DNA of 64,000 bases, from assembly GCF_900116105.1 (NCBI RefSeq), contig NZ_FPAC01000003.1:271858-335857 (forward strand). The letters run 5' to 3'. Positions 8,877-17,690 of this stretch are shown here, in pieces. Each line of letters starts with the position of its first letter. The first letter of the stretch is position 1. The stretch comes from Paenibacillus sp. 453mf (GTDB lineage Bacteria; Bacillota; Bacilli; Paenibacillales; Paenibacillaceae). The notes beneath the pieces were generated by a model. That model saw only the letters and a list, made by a program, of their open reading frames with translations. It was not told where the DNA came from and ran no database searches. Position numbers and translations under genes: made by a program.

Positions 8877-8926
8877 GAACAGCCCTGCGCAGATACAAAT
8901 CTCATTCATTCCGCACAGGGCTGTTC
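8877..8926 (+). terminator. terminator-like hairpin after the oxidoreductase
   Basis: GAACAGCCCTGCGC (8877-8890) and GCACAGGGCTGTTC (8913-8926) form a 14-bp stem with one mismatch. The following sequence is only weakly T-rich, so termination efficiency is uncertain. Confidence 0.5.
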
Positions 8927-9015
8927 TTCATCAATCTATCAAGAGCAGCCGAGAGTACTCCGGCTTCTATAAGCGGTGAGGTGAATCGGCAAGCGTTGAT
9001 AAGTGGCGGGAGTAT

Positions 9016-9327
9016 TCATATAATCCACTGGGTGGACCATTCGTAAATTTCTTTAATGACAGGCTCAATTGCGAGGCCCTTATCCGTAAGCTCATATTCG
9101 ACACGGGGAGGGATTTCCGGATACATTTTGCGGGTAACAATACCGGTCAGTTCCATCTCCTTCAGTCTCTCGGACAGCAGCCTTCCGCTGATGGCCATAG
9201 CAGCTTCCAGCTCCGTAAAGCGTTTCGGACCAGATAGCAAATGATACATGATGAGGACAGCCCATTTCTTGCCTAAGAGGTTCATCGCCTGGGTAATCGG
9301 GCATAGCTCGTTGTTTTGGGGCTCCAT
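9016..9327 (-). CDS. HxlR family transcriptional regulator
   Basis: Small winged-helix regulator of 103 residues. CPITQAMNLLGKKWAVLIMYHLLSGPKRFTELE is the diagnostic HxlR start, with the early cysteine that acts as a redox or electrophile sensor in relatives such as HypR and YodB. The ATG at 9327 is preceded by GAGGTGAT, and upstream residues of the open frame do not look like the family, so I reject the longer start. A TATAAT lies about 50 bases upstream on this strand. No target enzyme gene is adjacent. Confidence 0.88.
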   Translation of the reverse strand: MEPQNNELCPITQAMNLLGKKWAVLIMYHLLSGPKRFTELEAAMAISGRLLSERLKEMELTGIVTRKMYPEIPPRVEYELTDKGLAIEPVIKEIYEWSTQWII

Positions 9328-9425
9328 GAGATCACCTCGAATTTTGTTAGAACAGGTACTTATAGATACATATAACTCTATTATACTAGATAATCCGTTT
9401 CGGTGGGAAAGTCGGAATAAACGAA

Positions 9426-9449
9426 ACCCTCCCGATATTACCGAGAGGG
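9426..9449 (-). terminator. terminator of the AbrB-like gene
   Basis: On the minus strand ACCCTCTCG pairs with CGGGAGGGT and is followed by TTCGTTT. It lies between the AbrB-like gene and the HxlR gene. Confidence 0.6.
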
Positions 9450-9477
9450 TCATTGTGATTCATAGGGCTCATTATAA

Positions 9478-10014
9478 TTAGAGAAGCTTCTTGAGCTGAG
9501 ATACACGGCCTTGACTAATTCCTAATTTCTCAGCGATTTGATTTTGTGAAATACCTGGATTGCCCTCTATAATTTCTTTCATCCTGCGAAGCATCTGGGC
9601 TGTCTTGGGACGTACATCACGGGCAAATTCATCCGATCCAGTAGAATAAAGATGTTTATGTACAGCTGATGACCCTGCGTATTTCGGATCTGTAAACTGG
9701 GATAAGCGTTGCTCTTGATTAGAATTAGTCGAACTTTGTCGATTTGATAGAGGCATGTCCACCGAATGATCCGTAAACTTCAGTTCCCGGGCACAGCTCT
9801 TGCAAATAAATTGTTCTTTGAAATACATCTCCGTGTCCACATTTCCACAAAAAATGCAAAGAGTGGACTTGTATTTACGAAGAATCAATTCTTTACCTTC
9901 AATAAAAAACTCCAGCGGATCTCCGATATCGATCTCCATTGTATCGCGCATTTCCTTTGGAAGAACAATACGGCCAAGACGGTCGAGCGCTCTTTTCATA
10001 CCGGTTCTTTTCAT
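9478..10014 (-). CDS. AbrB/SpoVT regulator with zinc-ribbon-like and HTH parts
   Basis: Transition-state-type DNA-binding protein of 178 residues. Residues 4-48 are an AbrB/SpoVT swapped-hairpin domain (DRLGRIVLPKEMRDTMEI). Next comes CXXC-X14-CXXC (Cys 53, 56, 71, 74), probably a zinc ribbon, and the C-terminus (about 146-178) is a helix-turn-helix (ISQNQIAEKLGISQGRVSQL). So it probably has two DNA-binding modules. Classical AbrB is about 95 residues and lacks both additions. It is monocistronic with its own terminator. Targets are unknown. Confidence 0.85.
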   Translation of the reverse strand: MKRTGMKRALDRLGRIVLPKEMRDTMEIDIGDPLEFFIEGKELILRKYKSTLCIFCGNVDTEMYFKEQFICKSCARELKFTDHSVDMPLSNRQSSTNSNQEQRLSQFTDPKYAGSSAVHKHLYSTGSDEFARDVRPKTAQMLRRMKEIIEGNPGISQNQIAEKLGISQGRVSQLKKLL

Positions 10015-10125
10015 GGGTAATCTCCCCCGCTAATCAGCAGATATTATCATTTCTTCATTTTAAGGGAAGAATGTACTGCAATACAATAGGTTTTTTCAAT
10101 AATTAGCCAGTAATATAGATTAATA

Positions 10126-10800
10126 TTATAGAAATACCGAAAATAAGGGGGAGACCATGAGTGTAACGAGAGCGGCGAGAACCATGGAAATGCTCGATAT
10201 CGTTCCTGTCAGCGGGCTGTATTCAAATGCTTTGGAAGTCCCAGTACCGTGCGCACTTGTGCCATAAGCGATTCCTCTAGCAATTTCTCCATCGATTTTC
10301 AGCCATTTTACCACATTGGGTCCGATTAGCATTCCGGTGAGACCTGTAATGACAACGAAAACAGCTGTTATTTGCGGAATACCGTCGATCATTGTCGAAA
10401 TATCCATTGCTATCGGTGTTGTGATGGAGTGAGGGAACAGACTGGATTCCAGCTCAGTGCCCAGATTAAACAATCTCGCTGTAATCAAGGTGGAGATGAT
10501 TGCTGTGAGCGAGCCGAGTGTAACCCCAACTGCAATCTCTCGCCAGTTCTTCTTCAAAGCTTCAAAGTGCTTGTAGAGCGGTACCGCAAAAGCGATGGTC
10601 GCTGGCTGAAGCAGCAGTGTAATCAGACTGCCTCCCTCGTTATATGCCTCATAAGGAGTGCGGGTTAGAAGCAGAACGACCACAATCACCGCAGGTACAA
10701 TGAGCAGTGGAGAGAGGTAGACTTTAGGGAATTGTTTATACATTTTTTTGGCCAGCAGATATATGGCTATTGTTAACAGGAGACATAACAGGGCTGTCAT
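10126..10800 (-). CDS. LrgB/CidB family anti-holin-like membrane protein
   Basis: Integral membrane protein of 224 residues with about six helices and the LrgB signature AYGTSAHGTGTSKAFEYSPLTG. With its CidA/LrgA partner it is thought to modulate murein hydrolase activity, or to export pyruvate or other overflow metabolites. The ATG at 10800 is chosen because AAGGAGG lies seven bases upstream; it overlaps the upstream cidA-like gene by 65 bases, an unusually long overlap that implies coupling. Confidence 0.9.
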   Translation of the reverse strand: MTALLCLLLTIAIYLLAKKMYKQFPKVYLSPLLIVPAVIVVVLLLTRTPYEAYNEGGSLITLLLQPATIAFAVPLYKHFEALKKNWREIAVGVTLGSLTAIISTLITARLFNLGTELESSLFPHSITTPIAMDISTMIDGIPQITAVFVVITGLTGMLIGPNVVKWLKIDGEIARGIAYGTSAHGTGTSKAFEYSPLTGTISSISMVLAALVTLMVSPLFSVFL

Positions 10801-11167
10801 ACCGAGCAGCCTCCTTTCTTCTCGTGATGGCTTGAGCTGCAAGTCCAGAGACGGCCATGACGATAAATGTGCTGATGAGAATGACGAGCAGAATGCTGAG
10901 ACCGCTCTGCTTCATGAGATCCAGATGATTCATGATGCCGACAGCGGAAGGAATGAAGAATAGCAGCATTTCAGCAAGAAGCCAGCTGGCACCGGCCTCG
11001 ATCCAGCGCAGCTTAACGATACCTGTCTTCAATAACAGGAACAGCAGCAGCATGCCGATGATGGAGCCGGGGATCGGTAGCTGCAAGAGCTGTGCGATCC
11101 CATTTATCAGAAGTGAGATGAAGAGCAGAACCACGACTTGAGATACGATAATTACCGTTTGTTTCAT
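10736..11167 (-). CDS. CidA/LrgA family holin-like protein
   Basis: Membrane protein of 143 residues with four predicted helices and the family motif LPIPGSIIGMLLLFLLL. It resembles holins and works with LrgB/CidB. A tail of about 30 polar residues after the last helix lies in the overlap with the next gene. The start has AAAGGAGG 12 bases upstream. It is divergent from a LysR regulator, the standard cidR-cidAB arrangement, so response to acetate or pyruvate overflow is likely but not shown. Confidence 0.88.
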   Translation of the reverse strand: MKQTVIIVSQVVVLLFISLLINGIAQLLQLPIPGSIIGMLLLFLLLKTGIVKLRWIEAGASWLLAEMLLFFIPSAVGIMNHLDLMKQSGLSILLVILISTFIVMAVSGLAAQAITRRKEAARYDSPVMSPVNNSHISAGQKNV

Positions 11168-11249
11168 GAGATGAGTCCGCCTCCTTTATATTAACGATGT
11201 CTTCAATTCGTTGTATATCATCTTAGAATGTATCTTAGTGGTTACTGAA

Positions 11250-11280
11250 ATTTTACATGATTCATTTTCATGAGTAAAAT
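11250..11280. promoter_or_regulatory. LysR-type dyad between cidA-like and lysR genes
   Basis: ATTTTAC (11250-11256) and GTAAAAT (11274-11280) are perfect inverted arms, with further ATGA/TCAT pairing inside. The long interrupted dyad in a divergent promoter region is what a LysR activator site looks like. Confidence 0.5.
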
Positions 11281-11334
11281 GCATAATAAGCATGCCTACC
11301 ATTCCATTTTTCTATAGAAGGAGATCTTAATTCG

Positions 11335-12222
11335 ATGGATATTCGGCATTTGCAATATTTTCTCGAGGTGGCAAGACAGCACAGCTTCACGAAAGCGGCT
11401 CAGGTGCTGTTCATTACGCAGCCAACCATCAGCAAGACGGTCAAGAGCCTTGAGGATGAGCTCGGTGTGACCTTGCTTGACCGTTATGGCAAGAACGTGA
11501 AGCTGACCGATGCAGGTGAGGTGTTCGCCCGACAAGCCCAGGAGATTGTGACTTCATTCCACAATTTGTCTTCCGAGCTGGATGACCTGATGAATTTGAA
11601 AAAAGGGCATATTCGCATTGGGCTCCCGCCCATGATCGGCGCTTCTTTTTTTCCAAAAGTGATTGGAGCATTCTATAAGCAGTATCCGAACATTACAATC
11701 CAGCTATTTGAGGATGGGGGAAAGAAGGTCGAGAATGACATCCTTACGGGCGCACTGGACGTGGGGGTAACAGTACTGCCTGCAGATGAGTCTTTGTTTG
11801 ATAGTTATATCTTCGTTGATGAGTCGCTGCGGGCCGTACTTCACCCATCGCATCCATTGGCAGAACAGGATGAAATTGGGCTTACCGAGCTTAGCGAGGA
11901 TGGATTTATTCTGTTCCGGGAGGATTTTACACTGCATGACCGGATTATTGGAGCTTGTCAGAAGGCAGGATATCAGCCGCGAATTATTTATGAGAGCGCA
12001 CAGTGGGATCTGATCAGCAACATGGTTGCCGCCGGACTTGGGGTTGCTCTCCTGCCGGAGACGATATGCAGGGAGCTTCGCCAGGAGGAGGTAAGGATAC
12101 TCAAGCTGAGGGAGCGGATTCCGTGGGATCTCGGGATGGTGTGGCGCAAGGATCGCTACCAGTCATTTGCGGTACGAGAGTGGATTGCTTTCTCGGAGAA
12201 AATGCTTAAGCCCAAGGACTAA
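11335..12222 (+). CDS. LysR family transcriptional regulator (CidR-like)
   Basis: Regulator of 295 residues: N-terminal winged helix MDIRHLQYFLEVARQHSFTK with the usual recognition helix (TQPTISKTVKSLE), then a periplasmic-binding-like effector domain from about residue 90. Size and arrangement are typical. Because it is divergent from cidA/lrgB-like genes it is probably their activator; B. subtilis YwbI and staphylococcal CidR are the analogues. AAGGAGAT precedes the ATG. Confidence 0.88.
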   Translation: MDIRHLQYFLEVARQHSFTKAAQVLFITQPTISKTVKSLEDELGVTLLDRYGKNVKLTDAGEVFARQAQEIVTSFHNLSSELDDLMNLKKGHIRIGLPPMIGASFFPKVIGAFYKQYPNITIQLFEDGGKKVENDILTGALDVGVTVLPADESLFDSYIFVDESLRAVLHPSHPLAEQDEIGLTELSEDGFILFREDFTLHDRIIGACQKAGYQPRIIYESAQWDLISNMVAAGLGVALLPETICRELRQEEVRILKLRERIPWDLGMVWRKDRYQSFAVREWIAFSEKMLKPKD

Positions 12223-12302
12223 ACAGAAGGTATATTCCCTGATACAATGACTTTGAAGTAAAGAATAAGAAATAATCAGATATTTTAAGGAGGAACGCTT
12301 TA

Positions 12303-13157
12303 ATGAAACTGCGTGTATCTGCAGTGCAATACAAGCTACAGACCATTACCAGCTTTGAGCAGTTTGCAGCCCAAGTAGAGCATTATATAAAGACTGCTGA
12401 AGAATTTGATGCCGAGTTTATCCTGTTTCCCGAGTTTATGACAACACAGCTGATGTCCATCGGAGATAAGGACGGCAATGCACTTGGTATCGAGGATTTG
12501 CCGAATTTTACGGAGGCTTACGAGGCTTTGTTTACGAAGCTCGCCAAGCAGTACAGTGTTCATATTATCGCAGGCACCCATGTCATCAAGAAAGATGACA
12601 AGCTGCTGAATACTGCACATCTATTTTATCCGGATGGTCGAATCGGCCGGCAGCCGAAGCTGCATATCACGCCTACGGAAGTGAAGGAATGGAATATGGG
12701 AGCGGGCGAGGGACTAACGGTATTTGAGACGGATAAAGGAACGATTGCCGTGCTGACCTGCTACGATATCGAGTTTCCTGAAATTGTCCGTATGGCCAAA
12801 GCCAAGGGAGCGGATGTGATCTTCTGTCCTTCTTGTACGGATGACCGTCACGGATTCTATCGCGTACGATACACAAGCCATGCGAGAGCTGTAGAGAACC
12901 AAGTATATGTGGTTCTGACCGGAACCGTTGGAAGCCTGCCGACCGTTGACTTCATGCGGGCCAATTATGGCCAGGCTGCGATTATTACGCCGAATGATAT
13001 TCCGTTTCCACCGCGTGGAATTATGGCCGAGGGGGAAATCAATGACGATATGATCGTAACTGCGGATCTGGATCTTGATCTGCTCTATGAAGTGCGGGAG
13101 CGCGGAGCGGTTACAACCTGGCGTGACCGCCGGGTGGATCTGTACCCGGACTGGTAG
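12303..13157 (+). CDS. carbon-nitrogen hydrolase (nitrilase superfamily)
   Basis: Amidase or nitrilase-type enzyme of 284 residues that hydrolyses non-peptide C-N bonds. The catalytic triad is visible: Glu44 in FPEF, Lys119 in RQPKLH and Cys153 in LTCYDIEFPE. AAGGAGGAACG precedes the ATG. It is followed after nine bases by an acetyltransferase; in B. subtilis YhcX the two activities are fused as acetyltransferase-hydrolase, so this pair looks like the split form in opposite order. The substrate is unknown. Confidence 0.9.
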   Translation: MKLRVSAVQYKLQTITSFEQFAAQVEHYIKTAEEFDAEFILFPEFMTTQLMSIGDKDGNALGIEDLPNFTEAYEALFTKLAKQYSVHIIAGTHVIKKDDKLLNTAHLFYPDGRIGRQPKLHITPTEVKEWNMGAGEGLTVFETDKGTIAVLTCYDIEFPEIVRMAKAKGADVIFCPSCTDDRHGFYRVRYTSHARAVENQVYVVLTGTVGSLPTVDFMRANYGQAAIITPNDIPFPPRGIMAEGEINDDMIVTADLDLDLLYEVRERGAVTTWRDRRVDLYPDW

Positions 13158-13166
13158 AGAGGGCAG

Positions 13167-13841
13167 GTGAGCTTGGCGGTGTATCGTAAAGAAATGTATA
13201 TTCTAAGTGAGGGTAAGCCGGTTCCTGTCGTAGTTCGGAATTACACCGAGACCGACTTTGATGAGCTGATTGCTATCCAGGCAGAATGCTTTCCGCCGCC
13301 ATTTCCATCAGAGCTGTGGTGGAGCAAAGAACAGCTGAGCAGCCATATTACCTTATTTCCACAAGGTGCGCTTACGGTTGAGGTGGACGGCATACTAGCC
13401 GGTTCAATGACGGGGCTTCGCACGAGGTTTGACCAGGCACATCCTGAGCATACTTGGGCAGAAGCAACCGATGAAGGTTATATTCGAAATCACCAGCCTG
13501 ATGGTGATACATTATATGTCGTAGATATAAGCGTCCGTCCTGCTTATCGCAAGCTCGGAATTGGACAGCTGCTTATGCAATCCATGTACCATGTCGTTAT
13601 ACAGGAAGGCGCTCTGCGACTTCTGGGAGGCGGCAGAATGCCTGGGTATCATATAGTAGCGGACAAGATGAGTGCTGCGGAATACCTGTCTGCGGTCGTT
13701 CGCGGTGAGCTTCGTGATCCCGTCATTTCTTTCTTGCTGCGCTGTGGACGAACACCTGTGGCCGTCACCGAGAATTACCTGGATGATGAGGAATCTTGTC
13801 ACTATGGAGCACTGATGGAATGGCGTAATCCGTTTAAGTAA
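13167..13841 (+). CDS. GNAT family N-acetyltransferase
   Basis: Predicted acetyl-CoA-dependent N-acetyltransferase of about 224 residues. The acetyl-CoA binding motif is DISVRPAYRKLGIGQLLMQ (about 114-132). The start is uncertain: GTG at 13167, TTG at 13173 just after GGTGA, or ATG at 13194. The tight spacing to the carbon-nitrogen hydrolase gene and the known fusion of these two domains elsewhere suggest a shared pathway, possibly acting on an amino-containing metabolite. Confidence 0.82.
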   Translation: MSLAVYRKEMYILSEGKPVPVVVRNYTETDFDELIAIQAECFPPPFPSELWWSKEQLSSHITLFPQGALTVEVDGILAGSMTGLRTRFDQAHPEHTWAEATDEGYIRNHQPDGDTLYVVDISVRPAYRKLGIGQLLMQSMYHVVIQEGALRLLGGGRMPGYHIVADKMSAAEYLSAVVRGELRDPVISFLLRCGRTPVAVTENYLDDEESCHYGALMEWRNPFK

Positions 13842-13912
13842 AACGGAATTGATGCCAAGCCTGGAATTGAGAATTTGGCCTAGTAATCAAACTGAATGAG
13901 GAGGTAGTCATT

Positions 13913-14584
13913 ATGGAATATATTCGTATTGTCTCTATCAAGGATCCGCTCTTTGCACAAATGCATGAGCTGATGCAGGAGGTATTTCCCCCGGAGGAGG
14001 TGCTTGAATTCTCGCTGTGGGAAGATCCATTAAAGGATCCGGGTATCCGGGTATTCGTTGCGGTGCTGGATGACAAGGTGGTTGGAGCAACGGAATACCG
14101 CTATTATCCGGACTGGAATGTAGCTATGACCGATTTTACGATCATCGGGCGTGATGGACTCGGGATCGGACCGTTTCTGGCCAATGCGCGCCGGCGCGAT
14201 CTGAGAAGCCTGGCACAAGCGGAAGGCAAGGAGCTCTTCGGCATGTTTGCCGAGATCTATAATCCCTATATATCGGATGAGCATGAATTTGGGGGCATCA
14301 AGTCGATGAATCCTTATGTCCGTAGAGAAGTGCTGTCGCACTTGGGTTATAAAAAGATTGATTTCCCTTATGTCCATCCTTCATGGCAAGGTGATGGACA
14401 GGCGGTCGGCGGGCTTGATCTGTGCTTCATGCCGACCGACGATACACTAAAGGCAATATCCAGCAAGCTGGTAGCGAACTTCCTGAAGCGTTATTACGCA
14501 GTGCTGCCTGTAAAGCCGGCTGAGTGGACATCCATGGTGGATAAGCTGGATGAGCAGGAGGAGCTGGCGCTGCTTCCGCTCTAA
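13913..14584 (+). CDS. GNAT-like acetyltransferase
   Basis: Protein of 223 residues with a diverged GNAT fold: a beta-strand pair FVAVLDDKVVGATEYRYYPDW followed by DFTIIGRDGLGIGPFLANARRRDL, where the usual R-x-x-G-x-G acetyl-CoA loop is reduced to GRDGLGIG. GAGGAGG precedes the ATG. It is 71 bases after the first acetyltransferase and may share its transcript, ending at the following terminator. The substrate is unknown. Confidence 0.7.
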   Translation: MEYIRIVSIKDPLFAQMHELMQEVFPPEEVLEFSLWEDPLKDPGIRVFVAVLDDKVVGATEYRYYPDWNVAMTDFTIIGRDGLGIGPFLANARRRDLRSLAQAEGKELFGMFAEIYNPYISDEHEFGGIKSMNPYVRREVLSHLGYKKIDFPYVHPSWQGDGQAVGGLDLCFMPTDDTLKAISSKLVANFLKRYYAVLPVKPAEWTSMVDKLDEQEELALLPL

Positions 14585-14667
14585 ATGGCTTCCATAGCGA
14601 AGCTGAATGATATACGGACAGATATTATGCTTAGCTTGAAGCAGATATCTGGGATGAATATAGAATA

Positions 14668-14706
14668 GAAATAAGCCTTCTGCTGCTGGCAGAGGGCTTA
14701 TTTCTT
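14668..14706. terminator. bidirectional terminator
   Basis: GAAATAAGCCTTCTGC (14668-14683) pairs with GCAGAGGGCTTATTTC (14689-14704). A-rich and T-rich flanks on both sides fit termination of the acetyltransferase gene (+) and the sulfatase gene (-). Confidence 0.8.
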
Positions 14707-14729
14707 ATTATTATATTATTGTATATTTA

Positions 14730-16688
14730 TCATTCCTCTGTTTGAGTGCGCTCAGGCAGCTGTGTTACATAGCTGTATGAATAATGAACTAAGGCAAGGG
14801 CTCGTTCGTATTGATCTTGGCTTACGTCAGGGAGCCCTGTTCCCGACACTTCCTTCGCTAGTAGAGGATCTTCAGGCAGCTGAAGGGAATCTATAAATTC
14901 CTTGGATGCTGTTTCTTCAATCTCGGGCAGCTTATGCTGCGTGCCATCTTCAAATCCACTGCCGGGGATGAACATTCCCTCCTGGCTGATGAATGATCCG
15001 GTCGGCAGATAATAGCGTTCAGGCAGCAGATTCGGCTGTCCGCTCAGCAGATCCTGACCGAAATGAATATAATCGTCCATCGATATGCCCAGCAGGCTTG
15101 CAACCGTAGGCACAATATCGACTTGACCGCCAAGCTGATCGACTCTAGCACCATCAATGGCACCAGGGACAGAAATAACAAGCGGAATATTGATCATGTC
15201 TGCCTTGGAATATTCGCGTCCGTATATTTCCTTCATCAGTGCTTTGTCATCGGATTCAAGCGAGTAAATTGGCAGACCCAGATGATCGCCATACACAACG
15301 ATGAGGCTGTTATCCCAGACGCCATTCTTCTTCAATTGATCTATAAACAGGCCGAATTCATAATCGGCGTAATTCTGTGCGCGAATATAATTGCCTACCA
15401 GTGTATCCTCGAAACGATCCGGCAGGTCCATCATGTATCTGTCCTCAGGCAAATGGTATGGATGATGGGCAGACATGGAAATGACCTGTGAATAGAAAGG
15501 CCGCCCTTCCTCCTGCAGTGCTGCGAGCTCCTCCGCGGTCTTGCGGTACAACACAGCATCTGATGCCGCAAATGCAATCATATCCTCTTCCCCGAAGAAG
15601 TCATAATCGTAGTAATCTCCAAAACCGAGAGCAGAGTACATCTCCAGCCGGTTCCAGAATTCTACATGGTTCGTATGGAAAGTGGTTGTATTATAACCGT
15701 TCTCCGTAAGCAGTCTCGGCAGACTTGGCACTTCATAATCCGCATACTCCTGCGATGCTGCTCCACGTGGAGGAATGTAATAGGAGGAATTGACGACAAA
15801 TTCGGCGTCAGATGTATTCCCTTGGCCGACCTGCTGATAAAAATGCGGAAAATACAAGCTCTCCTGCGCCAATTTATTCAGATTGGGTGTAATTTCTTGG
15901 CCATCAATATTCAGCCCGACCAGGAAATTCTGGAATGATTCGAGCTGTATGATAATCACATTGCGGCCCTTGGCAGCATCCCAGTAGCTGGATTGGGCAG
16001 ACTCTGGTGAGTTGATGCCCTTAAGCTCATTAATGTTCTCTTGTGTAATCTCTTTCTGAGGCACCGGGTCTTCGGGTCTGTCTGAAGCAATCAAGAATGC
16101 TTCGTAATTGAGTATACCCATAGATTCCGCTTGATTCAGCTCATTCATACTCGCCCGGTTCGGCCAGATATTAAATACCGTGATTAAGGCCGAGACGACG
16201 AATATCCCAGCAGCGGTTCTCCTCCCCAGTCGAGGCAGCTTCTGCGGTGTGTAGAATATCTGCTTATTCTGACGAATGCGGCGTTGAATGAAATATACAA
16301 GCAGTACAATAATATCCACAAAAATAAGCAGATAATAAGGAGCGAGCAGCGAGAAAATACTGCTGTTGACCGAAGTAACCTGATTCACCTGGGCAAGAGC
16401 ATGGTAGGTAACAATGACTCCATAATATTTGTAATACATAATAGCAGCAAAAAAGATGATCGTTATGATGAGATTCGTGAGCATATAGTAACCGATTTTT
16501 CTCTTGTCTGCGAAGCGTTCAATAACAGCAAAAATCAGCCATACAAAAGGGATCTCGGTTAAGAGGGGCTGCCAGAATGGGATATTATCAAATATAGCAT
16601 ACCAGGTAAGGTAGCACTTGATCAGCATGATTATGGTAAAGAAAACAAACGGCTTGGTCACGAATGTCCTCCATGCGAAGCGTTCCAA
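14730..16688 (-). CDS. LtaS-like membrane sulfatase (lipoteichoic-acid synthase family)
   Basis: Membrane-anchored phosphoglycerol transferase-type protein of 652 residues. Five N-terminal helices (about residues 12-180) precede an extracellular sulfatase domain with the LtaS-type sites QLES (Glu about 250), GNTSDAEF (catalytic Thr about 292), SMSAHHPYHLP and YGDHLG. I choose a TTG start at 16688 because GGAAGGAAGG lies eight bases upstream; the longer frame begins with another TTG without a site. Members polymerise glycerol phosphate onto a lipid anchor or modify other surface polymers; whether this one makes lipoteichoic acid is inferred. Confidence 0.88.
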   Translation of the reverse strand: MERFAWRTFVTKPFVFFTIIMLIKCYLTWYAIFDNIPFWQPLLTEIPFVWLIFAVIERFADKRKIGYYMLTNLIITIIFFAAIMYYKYYGVIVTYHALAQVNQVTSVNSSIFSLLAPYYLLIFVDIIVLLVYFIQRRIRQNKQIFYTPQKLPRLGRRTAAGIFVVSALITVFNIWPNRASMNELNQAESMGILNYEAFLIASDRPEDPVPQKEITQENINELKGINSPESAQSSYWDAAKGRNVIIIQLESFQNFLVGLNIDGQEITPNLNKLAQESLYFPHFYQQVGQGNTSDAEFVVNSSYYIPPRGAASQEYADYEVPSLPRLLTENGYNTTTFHTNHVEFWNRLEMYSALGFGDYYDYDFFGEEDMIAFAASDAVLYRKTAEELAALQEEGRPFYSQVISMSAHHPYHLPEDRYMMDLPDRFEDTLVGNYIRAQNYADYEFGLFIDQLKKNGVWDNSLIVVYGDHLGLPIYSLESDDKALMKEIYGREYSKADMINIPLVISVPGAIDGARVDQLGGQVDIVPTVASLLGISMDDYIHFGQDLLSGQPNLLPERYYLPTGSFISQEGMFIPGSGFEDGTQHKLPEIEETASKEFIDSLQLPEDPLLAKEVSGTGLPDVSQDQYERALALVHYSYSYVTQLPERTQTEE

Positions 16689-16934
16689 ATGTACCGCCTT
16701 CCTTCCACTTGTAAGCAGTCTGAAATGTAAAATAATGGTATTAGTATACAATAAGATGGGGTGCTTGTTACAGCACAATGCAATATAATATTATCCTATG
16801 GATTTAAAAAATTGTCAAAATCGGTCAAAAGGGAAGTGGACGTGGAATAGCCCGCATCCACAAGGTCCTGAAGATCAGGATCAGGCAGAAGCGGGTATAC
16901 ATTAAACATTAAGTCACAGTTAATCGTTCGTTAG

Positions 16935-17417
16935 TTATTCAACTGTGTAAGTAGTAATAAACGAAGGACGGGCAAAGATCGAAGTCGCCTGAGCCTTTAG
17001 CCCCTCTTCACGCTTCTGATGCGCATGTGCAAAGGCTTGGGATTGCTGCCAAGTCTCAAAGCTTGCTTTGGAATCCCATGCGGTAAGAATAACATACGTA
17101 TCGCTGTTCAGCGGGCGTAGCACGCGGATACCTGCAAAGCCCTGCTCGTCTTCTACTTTCCGTGCACGGTTCATAAATCTCGCTTCAAACGCTTCCCTTC
17201 CATCCTCTGTGACAGGGATGTTGTTCATGACGATGAACTTGCTCCCGGTAAGGCTCCCGCTTGCATCAATCGCTTCATAGGCAGGAATGGCCGGGTCGTT
17301 GTCGACCATAGTATCCAGTTCTATCACATATCGCGTATCTTCTTCATTCTGAAGCGTGAAATAAGGGTGCTCCTTGAGTGCGTCCGAAATGGGTGATGAC
17401 AAAAAGTACATATACAT
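16935..17417 (-). CDS. hmoB: HmoB-type antibiotic biosynthesis/heme-degrading monooxygenase
   Basis: Cytoplasmic ABM-fold protein of 160 residues resembling B. subtilis HmoB (YhgC), a heme monooxygenase. Shared blocks include MNNIPVTEDGREAFEARF, GFAGIRVLRPLNSDTYVILT, WDSKASFETWQQS and the C-terminal SIFARPSFITTYTVE. The first 60 residues are the extra N-terminal ABM-like repeat seen in HmoB. It stands alone; I see no clear Fur box upstream. Confidence 0.85.
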   Translation of the reverse strand: MYMYFLSSPISDALKEHPYFTLQNEEDTRYVIELDTMVDNDPAIPAYEAIDASGSLTGSKFIVMNNIPVTEDGREAFEARFMNRARKVEDEQGFAGIRVLRPLNSDTYVILTAWDSKASFETWQQSQAFAHAHQKREEGLKAQATSIFARPSFITTYTVE

Positions 17418-17610
17418 AACGCAGACCTCCTGTTACTTGATTTTTGTAAATCCAATATAGCCATAACTTGTTCTCTCCTCTATTTTACTAAACAGATCAA
17501 AGGAAACAAAAACGATGCCGATCGCATGAAGCACATTTCGGGTGAATCCGTTTCATCACTCAAGGTACTGTGAAACTTGATTCCGGGTATATAACAGTAA
17601 ACTCAAAATC

Positions 17611-17660
17611 TTTACACTCACATACAGCAGTTAATGATAGGTCTTTACATTCTCTTGTTA
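17611..17660 (+). promoter_or_regulatory. Pho-box-like array upstream of the GDPD gene
   Basis: TTTACA (17611-17616), TTTACA (17644-17649) and TTGTTA (17655-17660) are spaced 33 and 11 bases apart, the same register as in the array before phnD. In B. subtilis the glycerophosphodiesterase gene glpQ is a Pho regulon member, which supports the idea. Confidence 0.45.
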
Positions 17661-17690
17661 TGTTGAGGTAAAAAGGAGAGATGAGTAGAC

